DNA from: Plotosus lineatus
Taxonomy: Eukaryota > Chordata > Actinopteri > Siluriformes > Plotosidae
Assembly: GCA_024760905.1 (NCBI GenBank)
Contig: CM045733.1
Coordinates: forward strand, 18,627,501-18,691,500
Reading direction: 5' to 3'
Length of the DNA: 64,000 nucleotides
Each line of letters opens with the position of its first letter. The first letter of the stretch is position 1. Made by a program: the position numbers and the translations under genes. The notes under the pieces are model-generated. The model was not told the origin of the DNA and ran no database searches. It saw nothing but the letters and a program-made list of their open reading frames with translations. Positions 32,053-43,702 of this stretch are shown in pieces.

Positions 32053-32058
<6 letters not shown>
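30643..32058. mobile_element. Tigger-like element interrupted by a solo LTR
   Basis: The left end CCCCAACTTACATTTTTG with CCAAACGTAAGTTG, and the right end GATGAACGTAAGTCGGGGAG CGTCTG followed by TA, are inverted relatives (CAGACGCTCCCCGACTTACG read from the right). Such CGTAAGT termini mark Tigger/pogo-type elements. A 360-bp solo LTR lies inside at 31544-31903. A patch at 31095-31180 (GGACTTCCGGTCTTTCAAGT) is also found at 51.7 kb. Confidence 0.55.
31544..31903 (+). mobile_element. Solo LTR of the Ty3-like retrotransposon at 62.5 kb
   Basis: TGTTATAGTC...CTTAACA, 360 bp. It aligns along its whole length with the LTR at 62489-62848: shared GGGCGTGGYGGTYGCCGGTA, CAGCCAGCTATAAATGGGAG (TATA box near 31682), GTTTAATAAATYGTT (poly-A signal) and GTCTCCTGCATCYYTGGGTC. 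No internal region is adjacent, so it is the product of LTR-LTR recombination. A clear target duplication was not seen. Confidence 0.85.

Positions 32059-32109
<51 letters not shown>
32057..32109. repeat. (TA)n microsatellite
   Basis: About 26 TA units bordering the Tigger-like right end. Confidence 0.95.
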
Positions 32110-32113
<4 letters not shown>

Positions 32114-32156
32114 GTGCCACAAAAAAGTTTCTAATTTTTATTGTAAAAAGGTAAAG

Positions 32157-32456
32157 TCCATTGAGCTTTTTACACCTGAGCCCAGTGGCTCATCAGCCTG
32201 GTGCTTATCCCCAGTTTCCTAAGCGTGAAGTGACCAGGAGTTCAGCTTCTCCTGGATGGGACACTAGTCCATCGCAGGTTACCTTCCCAGTATATTTTTA
32301 CTGGTACCCATTTATACTGCTGGGTGAATAGAGGCACACTTGTTGTTAAGACCTTGCCCAGGCCCCTTAAAGCAGTGGGGGTCTAACTGGGATTTTGAAC
32401 ACACAACCTCCAATTCATGAGTGCAGCAGCACCCTAACCACTACGCCATCGGCCCT
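32157..32456 (-). repeat. tRNA-derived SINE, family with TATACTGGGAAGGTAACC body (reversed)
   Basis: Reversed order: AGCTTTTTACACCTGAGCCC, CCATCGCAGGTTACCTTCCC, TTATACTGCTGGGTGAATAG and the head CACCCTAACCACTACGCCAT CGGCCC. Other copies lie at 42804, 56157 and 58325. Confidence 0.85.
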
Positions 32457-32839
32457 AAATTTTTATTATACATTTTATAATTTTTATTGTTCCACCCCCT
32501 AAATGTGTTCATACAGTAATATGGAAAGAAAAATAGTTCCAAAGTTTGGATGTATTATAATAATTATTACTGGTAGCTCAATCGTCCCAAAATTCCAAAA
32601 TTATGTGTATTATTCCGCAGACATCTGAAACAGTCATCTAATGTTAAATTTCACATAAAAATATAAAACCGCAGAAATCACTGTTTGATTTTAAGGAAGC
32701 TTGTTTCCAGAGTTCTTCCAATCAGCCATATTCCATGCTCCTTCTTTGGCAGACTACAACTGGAACAAGCCATCATATCTGTACCACCAGTCCAATACTA
32801 TATTTCAAATTCTTTCAAATTCAGCAACGATCAGATTAA

Positions 32840-33711
<872 letters not shown>

Positions 33712-34790
33712 TCTTCTTCTTTTCCTTTCAGCTTTTCCCCTTTTTCAGGGGTCGCTACAGCGAATCATCTGATTCGCATGTTTGATTTGGCCCTTCCTGA
33801 CACAACCCTTTTAGCAAGGGGCAGAAACATGATGACAGCTATGCAGCTACTCTTTACAAAAGACAGCAAGATTTCTTTTACATCAGTGCTTCTCAATTAT
33901 TTTCTGTTACGCCCCCCCTAGCAAGAAGAAAGCAATTCGCGCCCCCCCCACCACCCACTTTCCGCCGCAACTATAAATTATAACTTTTTTCTATAATATA
34001 GTTACAGGTATATCTCTTCATTATATCGTATCCTTTTTAACATAAATAAAACAAAAAGAAAAAGATATAGTTCAACTTACAAGAATAACTTTTTTAACAT
34101 TTTTTATTAGTCTGTAAAAGAAAGTGCATCAATTTGCCTTAAATTTAAAAATAATAATATCCTTGTTACATTTTTGACAAACTTACCACACCATTTGCTG
34201 CTGAAAATAAAATCAATAAATAATTAATTCAAATTGACTTCAGAAACATTAACTCAGGAGCACAATATATAAACACTTTAACCTACAAAACAAGAACAAA
34301 TAGAACAATTTGTGCTGATTTTTTTTTCTCAAAATGAGGAAGCCAAGATTAATGGCTACAATGAGCACGTTTTGCAGCGCACAGCTTCTCAAAGCGAGGT
34401 TTGAAGCATGACACTGCACTACACATCGCCAGCTCGTAGCAAAACAAACCTACACCGTAGAGTTAATACTCGCTGCGCACAATGGGCAATGAGGGCGCCA
34501 CTGCCAACTACTGGAGTGGATGTGCAATTACACTTTCTTGTAGTACGGCGGAAAAAAAGCATGTTCTCCTGGGTCACACGTGCCCCCCTCAGCATCCCAT
34601 CGCCCCACTATTTGAGAAGCACTGTTTTACATGAACCTGTCACCATAGACTGTGAGAGATGTGGTGGCCTTTGTTAACCCATTTAGCTGCACTGGGGGGA
34701 CAGTGACAACCTTGTGGAGAATAGGACTCGAACCCCCCAACCTTAGGTTCAGCGATCCAGCACCCTTTACCACCAGGCCACCACTGCCCA
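33712..34790 (-). repeat. tRNA-derived SINE with LINE tail, interrupted by a hAT element
   Basis: Read on the minus strand, the head is CAGTGGTGGCCTGGTGGTAA at the right end, then the B-box-like GGTTCGAGTCC, CCCAGTGCAGCTAAATGGG and ACAGTCTATGGTGACAGG. After the inserted hAT (33884-34624) come AGTAGCTGCATAGCTGTCAT, GGGTTGTGTCAGGAAGGGCC and the LINE-type end TCGCTGTAGCGACCCCTGAA. Confidence 0.85.
33884..34624. mobile_element. Non-autonomous hAT transposon
   Basis: Ends CAGTGCTTCTCAATTATTTT and CACTATTTGAGAAGCACTG are inverted copies. An exact 8-bp target duplication TTTTACAT flanks it (33876-33883, 34625-34632) inside a SINE, which is diagnostic of hAT. The interior is a C-rich CGCCCCCCCC block and an AT-rich core without transposase. 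Confidence 0.9.
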
Positions 34791-34872
34791 GTATGTGGCC
34801 GCCAGATTTAAATGTTTATACTGACTAGCTTTTCGCATTGCAGTGTTCTGAAGGTCTATTTTTCTTAAATAA

Positions 34873-35255
34873 TGACTTGTGTGGCGGCACTGTGGTTAGC
34901 ACGTCCGCCTCATAGCAAGAAGGCCTGGGTTCGATTCCCAGCCAGGGCGTTTCTGTGTGGAGTTTGCATGTTCTCCTTGTGCTTGCGTCGGTTTTGTCCG
35001 GGTACTCCAGTTTCCTCCCACAGTCCAAAAACATGCACTGTAGGCTAATTGGCTGTTCTAAATTGCCTGCAGGTTCACATCGTGCAGAAGGCAATGGCAA
35101 ACCACTGCACTATCCTTGCCAAGAAAACCTCCATGAAGGTGGTAATCAAGGCGTTATCCATCATGGCAGGTCGCCAAGAGTCGTTCTACGACTTGGAACA
35201 TACCAGACCAGACCAATGACTAGTGTACCAGATGAATCAAAGATTGTAAATGTTA
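34873..35255 (+). repeat. tRNA-derived SINE with BovB-like tail
   Basis: The head GGCGGCACTGTGGTTAGCAC has GGGTTCGATTCCCAGC (B box). The body is TTCTGTGTGGAGTTTGCATG and CTCCCACAGTCCAAAAACAT. The tail GCAGAAGGCAATGGCAAACC, with TTGCCAAGAAAACC and CGCCAAGAGTCG, recalls the tail shared by BovB-mobilised SINEs. The tail assignment is from memory of that family. Confidence 0.7.
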
Positions 35256-35263
35256 AGTGTTAA

Positions 35264-36085
35264 GGTTACCTTTATTTTATCCAGCAATTTGCCAACATTA
35301 TAGCTATCAAGGGTGAGTCTACCTTCACCCAAAGTTGGCTGGGATATTAGCTGCGGGTTCCCTGCAACGCCATAGGAAAAAAAAAAATCACAGTTTATAG
35401 GACAACAGAGCTTTTACGGCTTACGGAGCACTTATTATGAACAGGCCAATGAGACACCATTAGTCACAGAGAGTCTCAAAGCTATTCACTCCTTCAAAGC
35501 TCAGATTACCTAACCTGCTTCAGTGTCATGCTTTTACAAATATTATATACTATTCATATATACTGTACATATATAATACATACAAATAAAGATAAGCAGC
35601 CGCAAACTGCTGATCTGCCAAATATTCATACATTGACGATTCATTAGACACGCTAGTTTTCATCGCACTCACGCAATGTCTCTGTATGACCAAAACATAA
35701 TCAACTGGTGTCAGCATTTGCAGAAAGTAAAAATGAGGCCATACTTGCAGAAACCACAAATTCACCAGGAGAAGAACACTGGGATTTCAAACGGCCGCCC
35801 ATTTTCTGCTCGATTTTTGCAAAATTACCATTTCTGTGAATCTTTTCTCAGAATGATAATCAGTTGGTGGTTGACTGGTCCATTTATTCTAGGTGTAAAC
35901 ACAGATGTTAATGGTGCTCAGTTTGATTTTTTTTTTTTTTTTTTTTGATGTTCTGTATTAATATCACATTGCTTCTGTATTTAATCCATCCAAAGCAAGT
36001 ACACACTTGTAAATAGTGAAAAAACACACACACACACACTCGTAAGCAGTGAGCACACACACTCTGGAGAACTGTTGGAGGTTCA
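35264..36085. other. No gene recognised
   Basis: Unique-looking DNA. A T-run at 35928-35946 is the only notable feature. Confidence 0.5.
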
Positions 36086-36436
36086 GTTTAGTTCATTTTC
36101 TGTACCCGCTTAATCCTAACTTGGGTCACGGGGAGGCTGGCACCCATCCCAGCCAACTTCGGGCGAGGGCAGAGTACACCCTGGACAGCTCGCCAGGCCA
36201 TCGCAGGGCGGAAACACGCCGACGGCTTTGCAGCCAACTCTTGTCGAAAGTCAGCAATGTTTCTTTTACATGCCTCACACCATAGACAGTGAGAGACATG
36301 GCCGGCCTTTGATAACCCAGTTAGCTCCACTGGGGGGGGGGGGAACAGTGACAACCTTGTGCAGAGTGGGACTCGAACCCCCAACCTTTGGATCAGCGAT
36401 CCAGCGCCCTATACCACTAGACCACCACTGCCCCCT
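36086..36436 (-). repeat. tRNA-derived SINE, complete (reversed)
   Basis: CCGCTTAATCCTAACTTGGG tail, CCATCGCAGGGCGGAAACAC, AGCAATGTTTCTTTTACATG, a G-run at 36334, and the head CCCTATACCACTAGACCACC ACTGCCCC. Confidence 0.85.
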
Positions 36437-37249
36437 TGTTGGAGGTTATGTGCTCAATAGTACTTCAGCCATCACTGTGTAGGAAGGGTAAGTGCAGCTC
36501 ACGCCCCCCATCACCATACATTTTTCAGGCTGTTTTATTGGGAATAGAGCCCACAACCTTTCTGTTTCAAAGCCGCATCTTTAACCATTAGACCACGGCT
36601 TATGACACATCTGGGGTAAATTCACCTGAATCAGTGTTACTGAAAAAAAAAGTATTTCTTATGAAACGAATAAATAAACTGAATATTTTACTGTAGTTTT
36701 GCTGTAAAACTTCATTTTTAAATTGTTTTCTTCTATTTTTAATTCCAGATTAATAGATTGTGGATGCAGCATTATCTTTCGCAAATGTATGGCAAGATAA
36801 CACACTACTGACTTGATAGCATTTTAAAGTCAGAGCCTATTTTTCTTATTTTATCAGAGAGAATATCATATAATTATTTTTCAATTATTCGACTTAAAGC
36901 ATATTATGGAGTAATTGCATTGAAGATAAAGGACAGTTAGTTAATTAAAATATTATTGATCAAGACATTCAAGTCTTTGAAAAACATTTAATGTATCCTT
37001 TTCATTCAATTTAGTTGAGTTATTGTTGTTTTAAATTTCATTTGAAAATGCCCCTGCCAATGTAATCAAGATGGACAGTATTAAAATCCTTGTCTTTATT
37101 TATTTGTCTCTAAAAAAAAGAAATGAAGAAATGTTTAGCCTCTTTCACTTTATGAAGTCAGTCATGTTTCAGCATCATTGTTGTTTGCTAAAAAGTTTCA
37201 CCTTCAGTTTTACATGAAATATTTACAAGAAACATTTTTTTTATAAAAA
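36437..37249. other. AT-rich, no gene recognised
   Basis: Intergenic DNA downstream of the proposed il22 polyadenylation site. Confidence 0.5.
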
Positions 37250-37252
37250 GCT

Positions 37253-37258
37253 TTTATT
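37253..37258 (-). terminator. Candidate il22 polyadenylation signal
   Basis: Minus-strand CAATAAAAG lies downstream of a cluster of AU-rich motifs and about 1 kb from the il22 stop codon. Nearer alternatives cannot be excluded. Confidence 0.4.
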
Positions 37259-37507
37259 GAAAATATGCAAATAAATATGTAAAAAACAGACATACATCAA
37301 TTTAGAACTCTGTCTTACAGCCTTGTTAAATATATATATATATATATTAATAAATGCATATATATTATTTTACTTTGGTAGGGTAGGTACATTCCAAGTC
37401 AGTTATTGTCATTGGTGCAGCTTTAAGTTATAATGACCCAGTTCACACATGGTATGAATAGAGCTGATACTGTCAATACAAAATTCAATCATTTATAGTC
37501 AGCACAT

Positions 37508-37560
37508 AATGCTAAATAAATAAAGCTCATAAATAAATTCTAATAATAAATAATGACTTT
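37508..37560 (-). promoter_or_regulatory. AU-rich element cluster in the presumed il22 3' UTR
   Basis: Minus strand reads TTATTTATTATTAG, then GAATTTATTTATGAG, then CTTTATTTATTTAGC: three overlapping ATTTA-type groups in about 50 bases. Such class II AU-rich elements are typical of unstable cytokine mRNAs. Confidence 0.5.
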
Positions 37561-37825
37561 AGAAAATATTTCAAAACACTTTTTCGAATAATAATATTAA
37601 AAAGAAGAGAGTGGAAGAAGAAGAAGAAGAAATATTTCCATCTCTGTTGCATACTCAGAAAAAAGTACTAAACTGTTTCTTTCATTATTGTTGAAGTGGT
37701 GCCCTTTATATCTTCACTGGTGTATATAGTATAACTTTTAAGGTATAACTTGGTGATACATTTTAGCAAATGCACTTGTCTAGGTGAACAGATTTACCCT
37801 TCAGTACATAACTTCAGCAAAAGAG

Positions 37826-37959
37826 AGGGGGGGACAGAGAGAGGGGGAGAGGGGGAGAGTGAGAGAGGGGTGGGAGAGAGAGAGGGGGTGGAGACAGAGA
37901 GAGGGACAGAGAGAGAGAGAGACAGGGGGTGGGAGAGAAAGGGGGTAGGTGGGAGAGAG

Positions 37960-38011
<52 letters not shown>

Positions 38012-38158
38012 TGGGAGAGAGAGGGAGAGAGAGGGGGAGAGAAAGAGAGAGGGGGAGAAAGAGAGAGAGAGAGAGGGGTGGGAGAGAGAGAGAGAGACAG
38101 GGGTGGGAGAGAGAGAGAGAGACGGTGGGGGGGGGGAGAGAGACAGGGAGAGAGGGGG

Positions 38159-38195
<37 letters not shown>
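37826..38195. repeat. (GA)n tract just downstream of the il22 stop codon
   Basis: About 370 bases of GAGAGA with GGGG interruptions, starting roughly 50 bases beyond the il22 stop. If transcribed, the il22 3' UTR would hold a (CU)n tract. Long Arg/Glu-rich and Ser/Leu-rich frames here are spurious. Confidence 0.95.
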
Positions 38196-38244
38196 CTTTA
38201 GTAGCTTTGGTTCTGAGGACACATTGTTGAGGCTCTTGGCAGCT

Positions 38245-39364
38245 TTAGGATGTGCTGGTGCTCCTGCAGGACTCATACAGGTAATGGAAGAGAATATCTG
38301 TCTCTCCAATTGCCTTGTTCTTTGCTTTGGTTTTATTCTGAAACAAGAACTAGAATTAGTCCAAACCCTCTGCTTACATGTTAACTATTCAGAGTCTTCA
38401 GCAAACACACACTGGCCTACCTTGTACATCTCTCCAGCTGTTTTGAGGTTCTTAGTGAAAGTTTGTAAGTTCTCCAGATCAGTCTGAGTGGAGTTCTGAA
38501 GGGAAAAAAAAACCCAAAACAAAACAAAGCCAGGCTTCAATGAATAGATTATATGAGAAGATAACAATCTGGGAATGTTCTTTATTGATCGATTTTGTCC
38601 ACCAGCATTTATCAGTATTTAAGGATGCACTACTTACACAGTGTGGTTCCAGGTCTCGAGCGACTCTGTGGAGATCAGGCTTCACCAGATGCAGGCGTGG
38701 ATAGTGCTGCTCTCCATCTTCCTGCGTCTGACCATCCAAAATGTGCGTGAGGTAGTAATCCAGGATCTTGACGTTGACGCAGCAGACATCCCCGTCCTAG
38801 AAGAATCAGAGCAAAGTTATGAATGGATGCATGAATCCATTTTGCATGATGTGCCAAAGAAACTCCTGCAAAACGTCATGCACTCACTTTCAGTTTGTTG
38901 CTCGAAATCACAGGGATCAGGCGCGTCTCATGGTCGCGGTCTTGCGCTTGTGCCTGTGGATGGGCAAGCCAAACGAGAACAATGTTAATGCATGCATGCA
39001 AGTCATGGAGTAAAAGTTTCTCAGCTTTGATGAAGATTGATCCTGCACCATAGTTATATCATCATCATCATCATCATGATTATTATTATGATTATTATTA
39101 TTATTATTATTATTATTATAGCCTTTACGCATGCTGTAGCAGTACTGCAAGCTACAAATATAAGAAAGGGCTACGTTATACATTCCTAGATTTCATACTC
39201 ACGTGTTTAGCCATGACCATGACGTTGTTCCAGGTCTCCGAGTTGTCCAAAGGGCGCGAGCGTAAACGCGCAGGTCGGGCATCCGCGCTCCAAGCGCAGT
39301 AGCAGGACAGCACGGCCAGTACAACCACCAGAGCGCAGCTCATCTTTCTCCCCAAAAAAAACAT
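38245..39364 (-). CDS. il22: Interleukin-22, five exons
   Basis: Exons: 39203-39364, 38888-38953, 38638-38796, 38421-38495, 38245-38337. All introns are phase 0 with GT/AG borders, and the product is 184 residues. The signal peptide is MSCALVVVLAVLSCYCAWSA. The first ATG (39364) adds seven residues and the second (39343) has an equally good context. Exon 3 holds VCCVNVKILDYYLTHIL and KPDLHRVARDLEPHC. Exons 4 and 5 hold LENLQTFTKNLKTAGEMYK and KAIGETDILFHYLYESC, the IL-22 C-terminal signature (KAIGELDLLF...C in human). Potential N-glycosylation sites are NST and NKT at the starts of exons 4 and 5. IL-22 acts through IL22RA1/IL10RB and STAT3 on epithelial cells. The neighbours mdm1 (upstream) and il26 (downstream), all in one orientation, confirm the identity. 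Confidence 0.92.
39058..39119. repeat. (ATC)n/(ATT)n microsatellite in il22 intron 1
   Basis: ATC triplets followed by about 14 ATT units. Confidence 0.9.
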
Positions 39365-39448
39365 CGTGTCCTCTTACAGATCACAACAAGGTGCACACCG
39401 TCCTATTTCAGTGGCAAAACTGCTTGTGGTAACCAGCATAACCTAGTT

Positions 39449-39458
39449 GTTTATATAG
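39449..39458 (-). promoter_or_regulatory. TATA box of il22
   Basis: Minus-strand CTATATAAAC about 90 bases upstream of the ATG. A CRE-like TGACGTC lies a further 30 bases upstream (near 39485-39492). Confidence 0.6.
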
Positions 39459-39559
39459 TCCCCACGCTGGCCTAGATCTGATGGCGACGTCATTGCAGTG
39501 TAATGTCACTCCTTTGATTTGGGCTCTTCCGCACCTGCTCATGTTTATTTTATGCACCA

Positions 39560-40190
39560 ATCAGCATCTCTAACTCAGGTTAATTGGGTTGGAAATTCGC
39601 AAGCTGTGGTGGATCGAGTTCCTGAACCGTGCAATCCAAAGAGAAGTTGCTACACCTCCTGCTGGTTTGAAACATACTTCCTGTGAAATTCCCCATGATG
39701 ACGTGTTGCAAGCAGGAAACGTCTAATTAATGTATGGTGATGGGGAAAGCTTTTTATTATGTTTACAGTTGGGCAGTTTGAGCAATCTTAAGAGTAAACA
39801 GTTACCTAGGGAGCTCTAAGAGGTGTTGAACTGATGCTCAGAAATACATAGAGTGCTTAGACAGCAGGAAGAGTTAAATCAGAAAGGCAATTAAAATATG
39901 TCGAAATTGTGTTGATGCTCAGTGCTGCCATGACGTAATTTGGACGTTGCACGTCACACTAATAAACCATGTGCGTCCAGAGTATGGCTGAAACCCAAAT
40001 AATGAAAAACCCCTAATATAAGTGTACTATTTTTGACTTCCTCAAAGGATTATAAATCCATTTTATTAAAACCTTCAGATTATTTAATGTTTGGAGAAAT
40101 AATAACCAGTCATTGGAGTTCAGGGTTAGCAGTGCACTTGGACACTAAAATCTACGCTCTACAATGAGAACAGGTTTTCCCTAAGAGCTT
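39560..40190. other. il22 upstream flank, no gene recognised
   Basis: Unique-looking sequence between the il22 promoter and a SINE. No clear regulatory site beyond those listed. Confidence 0.5.
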
Positions 40191-40261
40191 GGTCAAATAA
40201 ATACCATTTTATGATACCTAAACATGAAAATTGAAGGGAAATTAATTTGAATATGTATAGT

Positions 40262-40529
40262 GTGTATTGGCCCCCCCCCCCCCCCCCCCCCCCATGCAAC
40301 TGACTGGGTTATCATAGGCCGGCCATGTCTTTCACTGTCTATAGTGTGAGGTGTAAAAAAACCATTGCTGACTTTCAACAAGAGTAGGCTACATATAGCC
40401 GTCAGCGTGTTTCTGCCCTGTGATGGCCTGGCGAGCTGTCCAGGGTGTACTCTGCCCTCACCCGGAGTCGGCCGGGATGGGCACCAGCATCCCTCTGAAC
40501 CTAATTAGAATTAAGTGGTTACAGAAATA
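40262..40529 (+). repeat. tRNA-derived SINE lacking its head
   Basis: A C-run of about 23, then CAACTGACTGGGTTATCATA, ACCATTGCTGACTTTCAACA, CAGCGTGTTTCTGCCCTGTG, GGTGTACTCTGCCCTCACCC and the tail CCTAATTAGAATTAAGTGG. Confidence 0.8.
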
Positions 40530-40674
40530 ATGTGTATTGATTATGTAGAAACAGGATCAATGGTGTATATCCATGAAGGCCAGAGCAGCCGGTCTTGAGC
40601 CACCTGGCTAACATTCACACAATATGTATACTATTTGTTGTGGTTTTTTTGACTTATTCCTCATTACCTGTGGA

Positions 40675-40676
<2 letters not shown>

Positions 40677-40723
<47 letters not shown>
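40677..40723. repeat. (TG)n microsatellite
   Basis: About 23 TG units. Confidence 0.95.
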
Positions 40724-40725
<2 letters not shown>

Positions 40726-41106
40726 AGAGACCCAAAACCACTCTACAATACAGAGGCTTTTTAAATTCCAATGATAATAATTTAAGTAAAGTTTAAAACA
40801 CTCTAAATGAGAAAAAATGTGGAGGGGTTTTGTTTGTTTGTTGTTTGTTTCAGATTTTACATTAATTTTTTTTTTACAATTATTTTTTTCTATATGAATT
40901 TATTATTTCATTAAAGACTTAAATGCACATTCATTATAACCTTTGTTCATGACAACACTATACTATCTGTATTAAAATATACTTTGAGACAAATAAAAAA
41001 AATTATACGCCTAAAAATGAGTTTCCTGAATCTTACTTTATACAATAACAAGGGACTGTGAGTAAAGAGCTATCATTTTTGCAGCAGTATGGGCACCGGG
41101 ATGGCA

Positions 41107-41222
41107 TTAGGTCTTTCCCCAGAAGTTTTCTTTCCTCTTCTGAGCACGGTCCAATATCTGCGATGCCATGGAGCAAGAAGCTGCTGACCGGAATGAGATC
41201 TGGGACATCCTTTCATCCAAAT
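41107..41222 (-). CDS. mdm1: mdm1 terminal coding exon
   Basis: Acceptor [23 protein letters not shown] and [13 protein letters not shown], then TAA, match the very C-terminus of vertebrate MDM1. Confidence 0.94.
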
Positions 41223-43492
41223 CTAATGGACAGTGGGAACGATTACGCTTAGTTAAATATCCTTTCGGTCCATTTAGAACACATTCAGTATAAAAATTAT
41301 TCAAAAGAGTAACACAAAACAAAACAGCAATGAAAAACGGTAAACAAACCTTTGCTAAGTGTGCTTAAAAATCACAAAATAATGATTAAATATTATACAC
41401 TATAATTACTCTATGATATATAATAATAATAATAACTAAATGCTCGGATGGGGTATTAGGGGTTAAAACGTAGTGAATGCTTCCAGTATGTACACCACAT
41501 CAAAAGGTAAAGGTTGACTGATCTAGGTTGCTGTGCACTCTGACAGAAAAAAACGTCAAGTTTACCTCTTGTGATAAAAAGCTGACATTGATTCTTCAGT
41601 AAATTAACCTGGAAATTTATTGTAAAAATTACCAGACTTTCATATGAATCGTATAATCAATGAGACAATTTTATTACCATCATTGGATAAATCATTTGAA
41701 AGGTGCACAGTTCTTCCTGGCCAATGGATTCCCAGGTTGCCTATAGATGAAAGTACAGATGAGAGTAAACATTTGATTATGTTATTGCAGTACTATTATA
41801 ATGTACCGACCTAATTGTATATTTATGTAGTGTGTTAATTTATTGTGTATGAGGAAGCGACTGGGGAGAGGGAGGTCCAGACCTCACTGCTTAGACTGCT
41901 GCCCCCATGACCTGACCCCGGATAAAGCGGAATAAGAAGATGAAGATGATGACGATGACGATGATGAATTTAATGTGAAATTCTGAGATTGTTATTGTTA
42001 TAATATTCTTGATGTCCTGATACATGCCATGGCAAATTTAAAAGAACATATAAAAATAAAAAGTATCGGTCACATGAGTATTAAAGACGGTATGTTAGTA
42101 TTAAACCATGAAATTGGAGAATAGACGGAGTAGGGATTGGACTGCACTTAGTCACACTAAGTGGACCCTCAGTAGGGGAAAAATATGTAGGTACGTTAGT
42201 GAAGAAGGGGGGAAAAAAGAAAAAAGGAAACCAAAAAAGAGAGTGGGGATGGTAGACTGACCTAAATTAGTCTCCTGATGCTGGTGGCGGTAACTTAACC
42301 GCATTTTTTCCCCTGACAGTAAATGACTCATTGTAACGTTTATATGGCTATTGTGCTTGTCTGGCTTTTGTATACAGTGCATGTGGTCACACTGGTAAAA
42401 AGAGAAAGGAAACTTAGTAATGAGGTAATAACCTACTGGATCAGGATAGCGTATAACATACCGTTATGCTGAAACTCCGGGTCCCTCATTGTGCCTTTGA
42501 TTCGGTTGGCATGTGATGGAGTACTGTCTATGATCCAAGCACTGCTTGCTTTTTTGGAAGTTGATTTTCTGGCTGCTTTTGGATCAGATTGCATTTCAAG
42601 GATGTCTTCAGCCAATGCTGTTTCTTCTTCTCTTAAGGGAAGCGGGTCCACTGTGGCCAGACCTGCAGCTTGAGGGGAACAAGATGGACTCGCGCCTTTG
42701 GGCTGTGAAATGGAGTAGAATGTGACTCTTGGTCAGAAATAAATGTGACATCACTCATAATTCATTCATTCACTAAGTTTCTGAACTGCTTAATCCTAAT
42801 TAGGGGCTGATGGTGTAGTGGTTAGGGTGCTGGGCTCATGATCAGGAGGTTGTGTGTTCAAATCCCAGTAAGACCCCCCTACTGTGCTAAGACCTCTGGG
42901 CAAGGTCTTAACCACAAGTGTGCCTTTGTTTACCCAGCAGTATAAATGGGTAGCAGTAAAAATATACTGGGAAAGTAACCTGCGATGGACTAGCGTCCCA
43001 TCCAGAAGTTGAACTCCTGGTCACTTCACGCTATGGAAACCAGGGATAAGCACTGGCCTGATGAGCCATTTGGCTCAGATATAAAAAGTCCAACAGACTT
43101 TACCTTTAGCTTAATTCTAATTAGGATTGCGGGGAGGCTGGCGCGCATCTCAGCTGACTCCTGGTGGGGTACATCCTGGACGGCTTGCCAGGCCATCACA
43201 GGGCAGAAACACGCTGATGGCTATGCAGCCTACTCTTGACAAAAGTCAGCGATGTTTCTGTTACATGCCTCTCACAACAGACAAAGGCCAGCCTTTGATA
43301 ACCCAGTTAGCAGCACTTGGGGGGACAGTAGTGACAACCTGTTGATAGTGGGGCTTGAACCCCCAACCTTGGGATCAGTAACCTTACCACTGAGCCATCA
43401 CTGCCTGCAAGGAATAATTTAATGCATGATGTTTTTTATAGATCATCTAAAAAAGTAGACAAGAAACGGTACTAACAAAAAGAAACAATGTG

Positions 43493-43552
<60 letters not shown>

Positions 43553-43612
43553 TTATATATATATATATAATGTATGTATGTGTATATATGTATGTATGTA
43601 TGTACTATGTAT

Positions 43613-43702
<90 letters not shown>

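Noticed and set aside
37750..38487. A 245-codon Arg/Glu/Gly frame and its Ser/Leu antisense
   Set aside because: Produced by the (GA)n tract. The right part overlaps il22 exons on the other strand.
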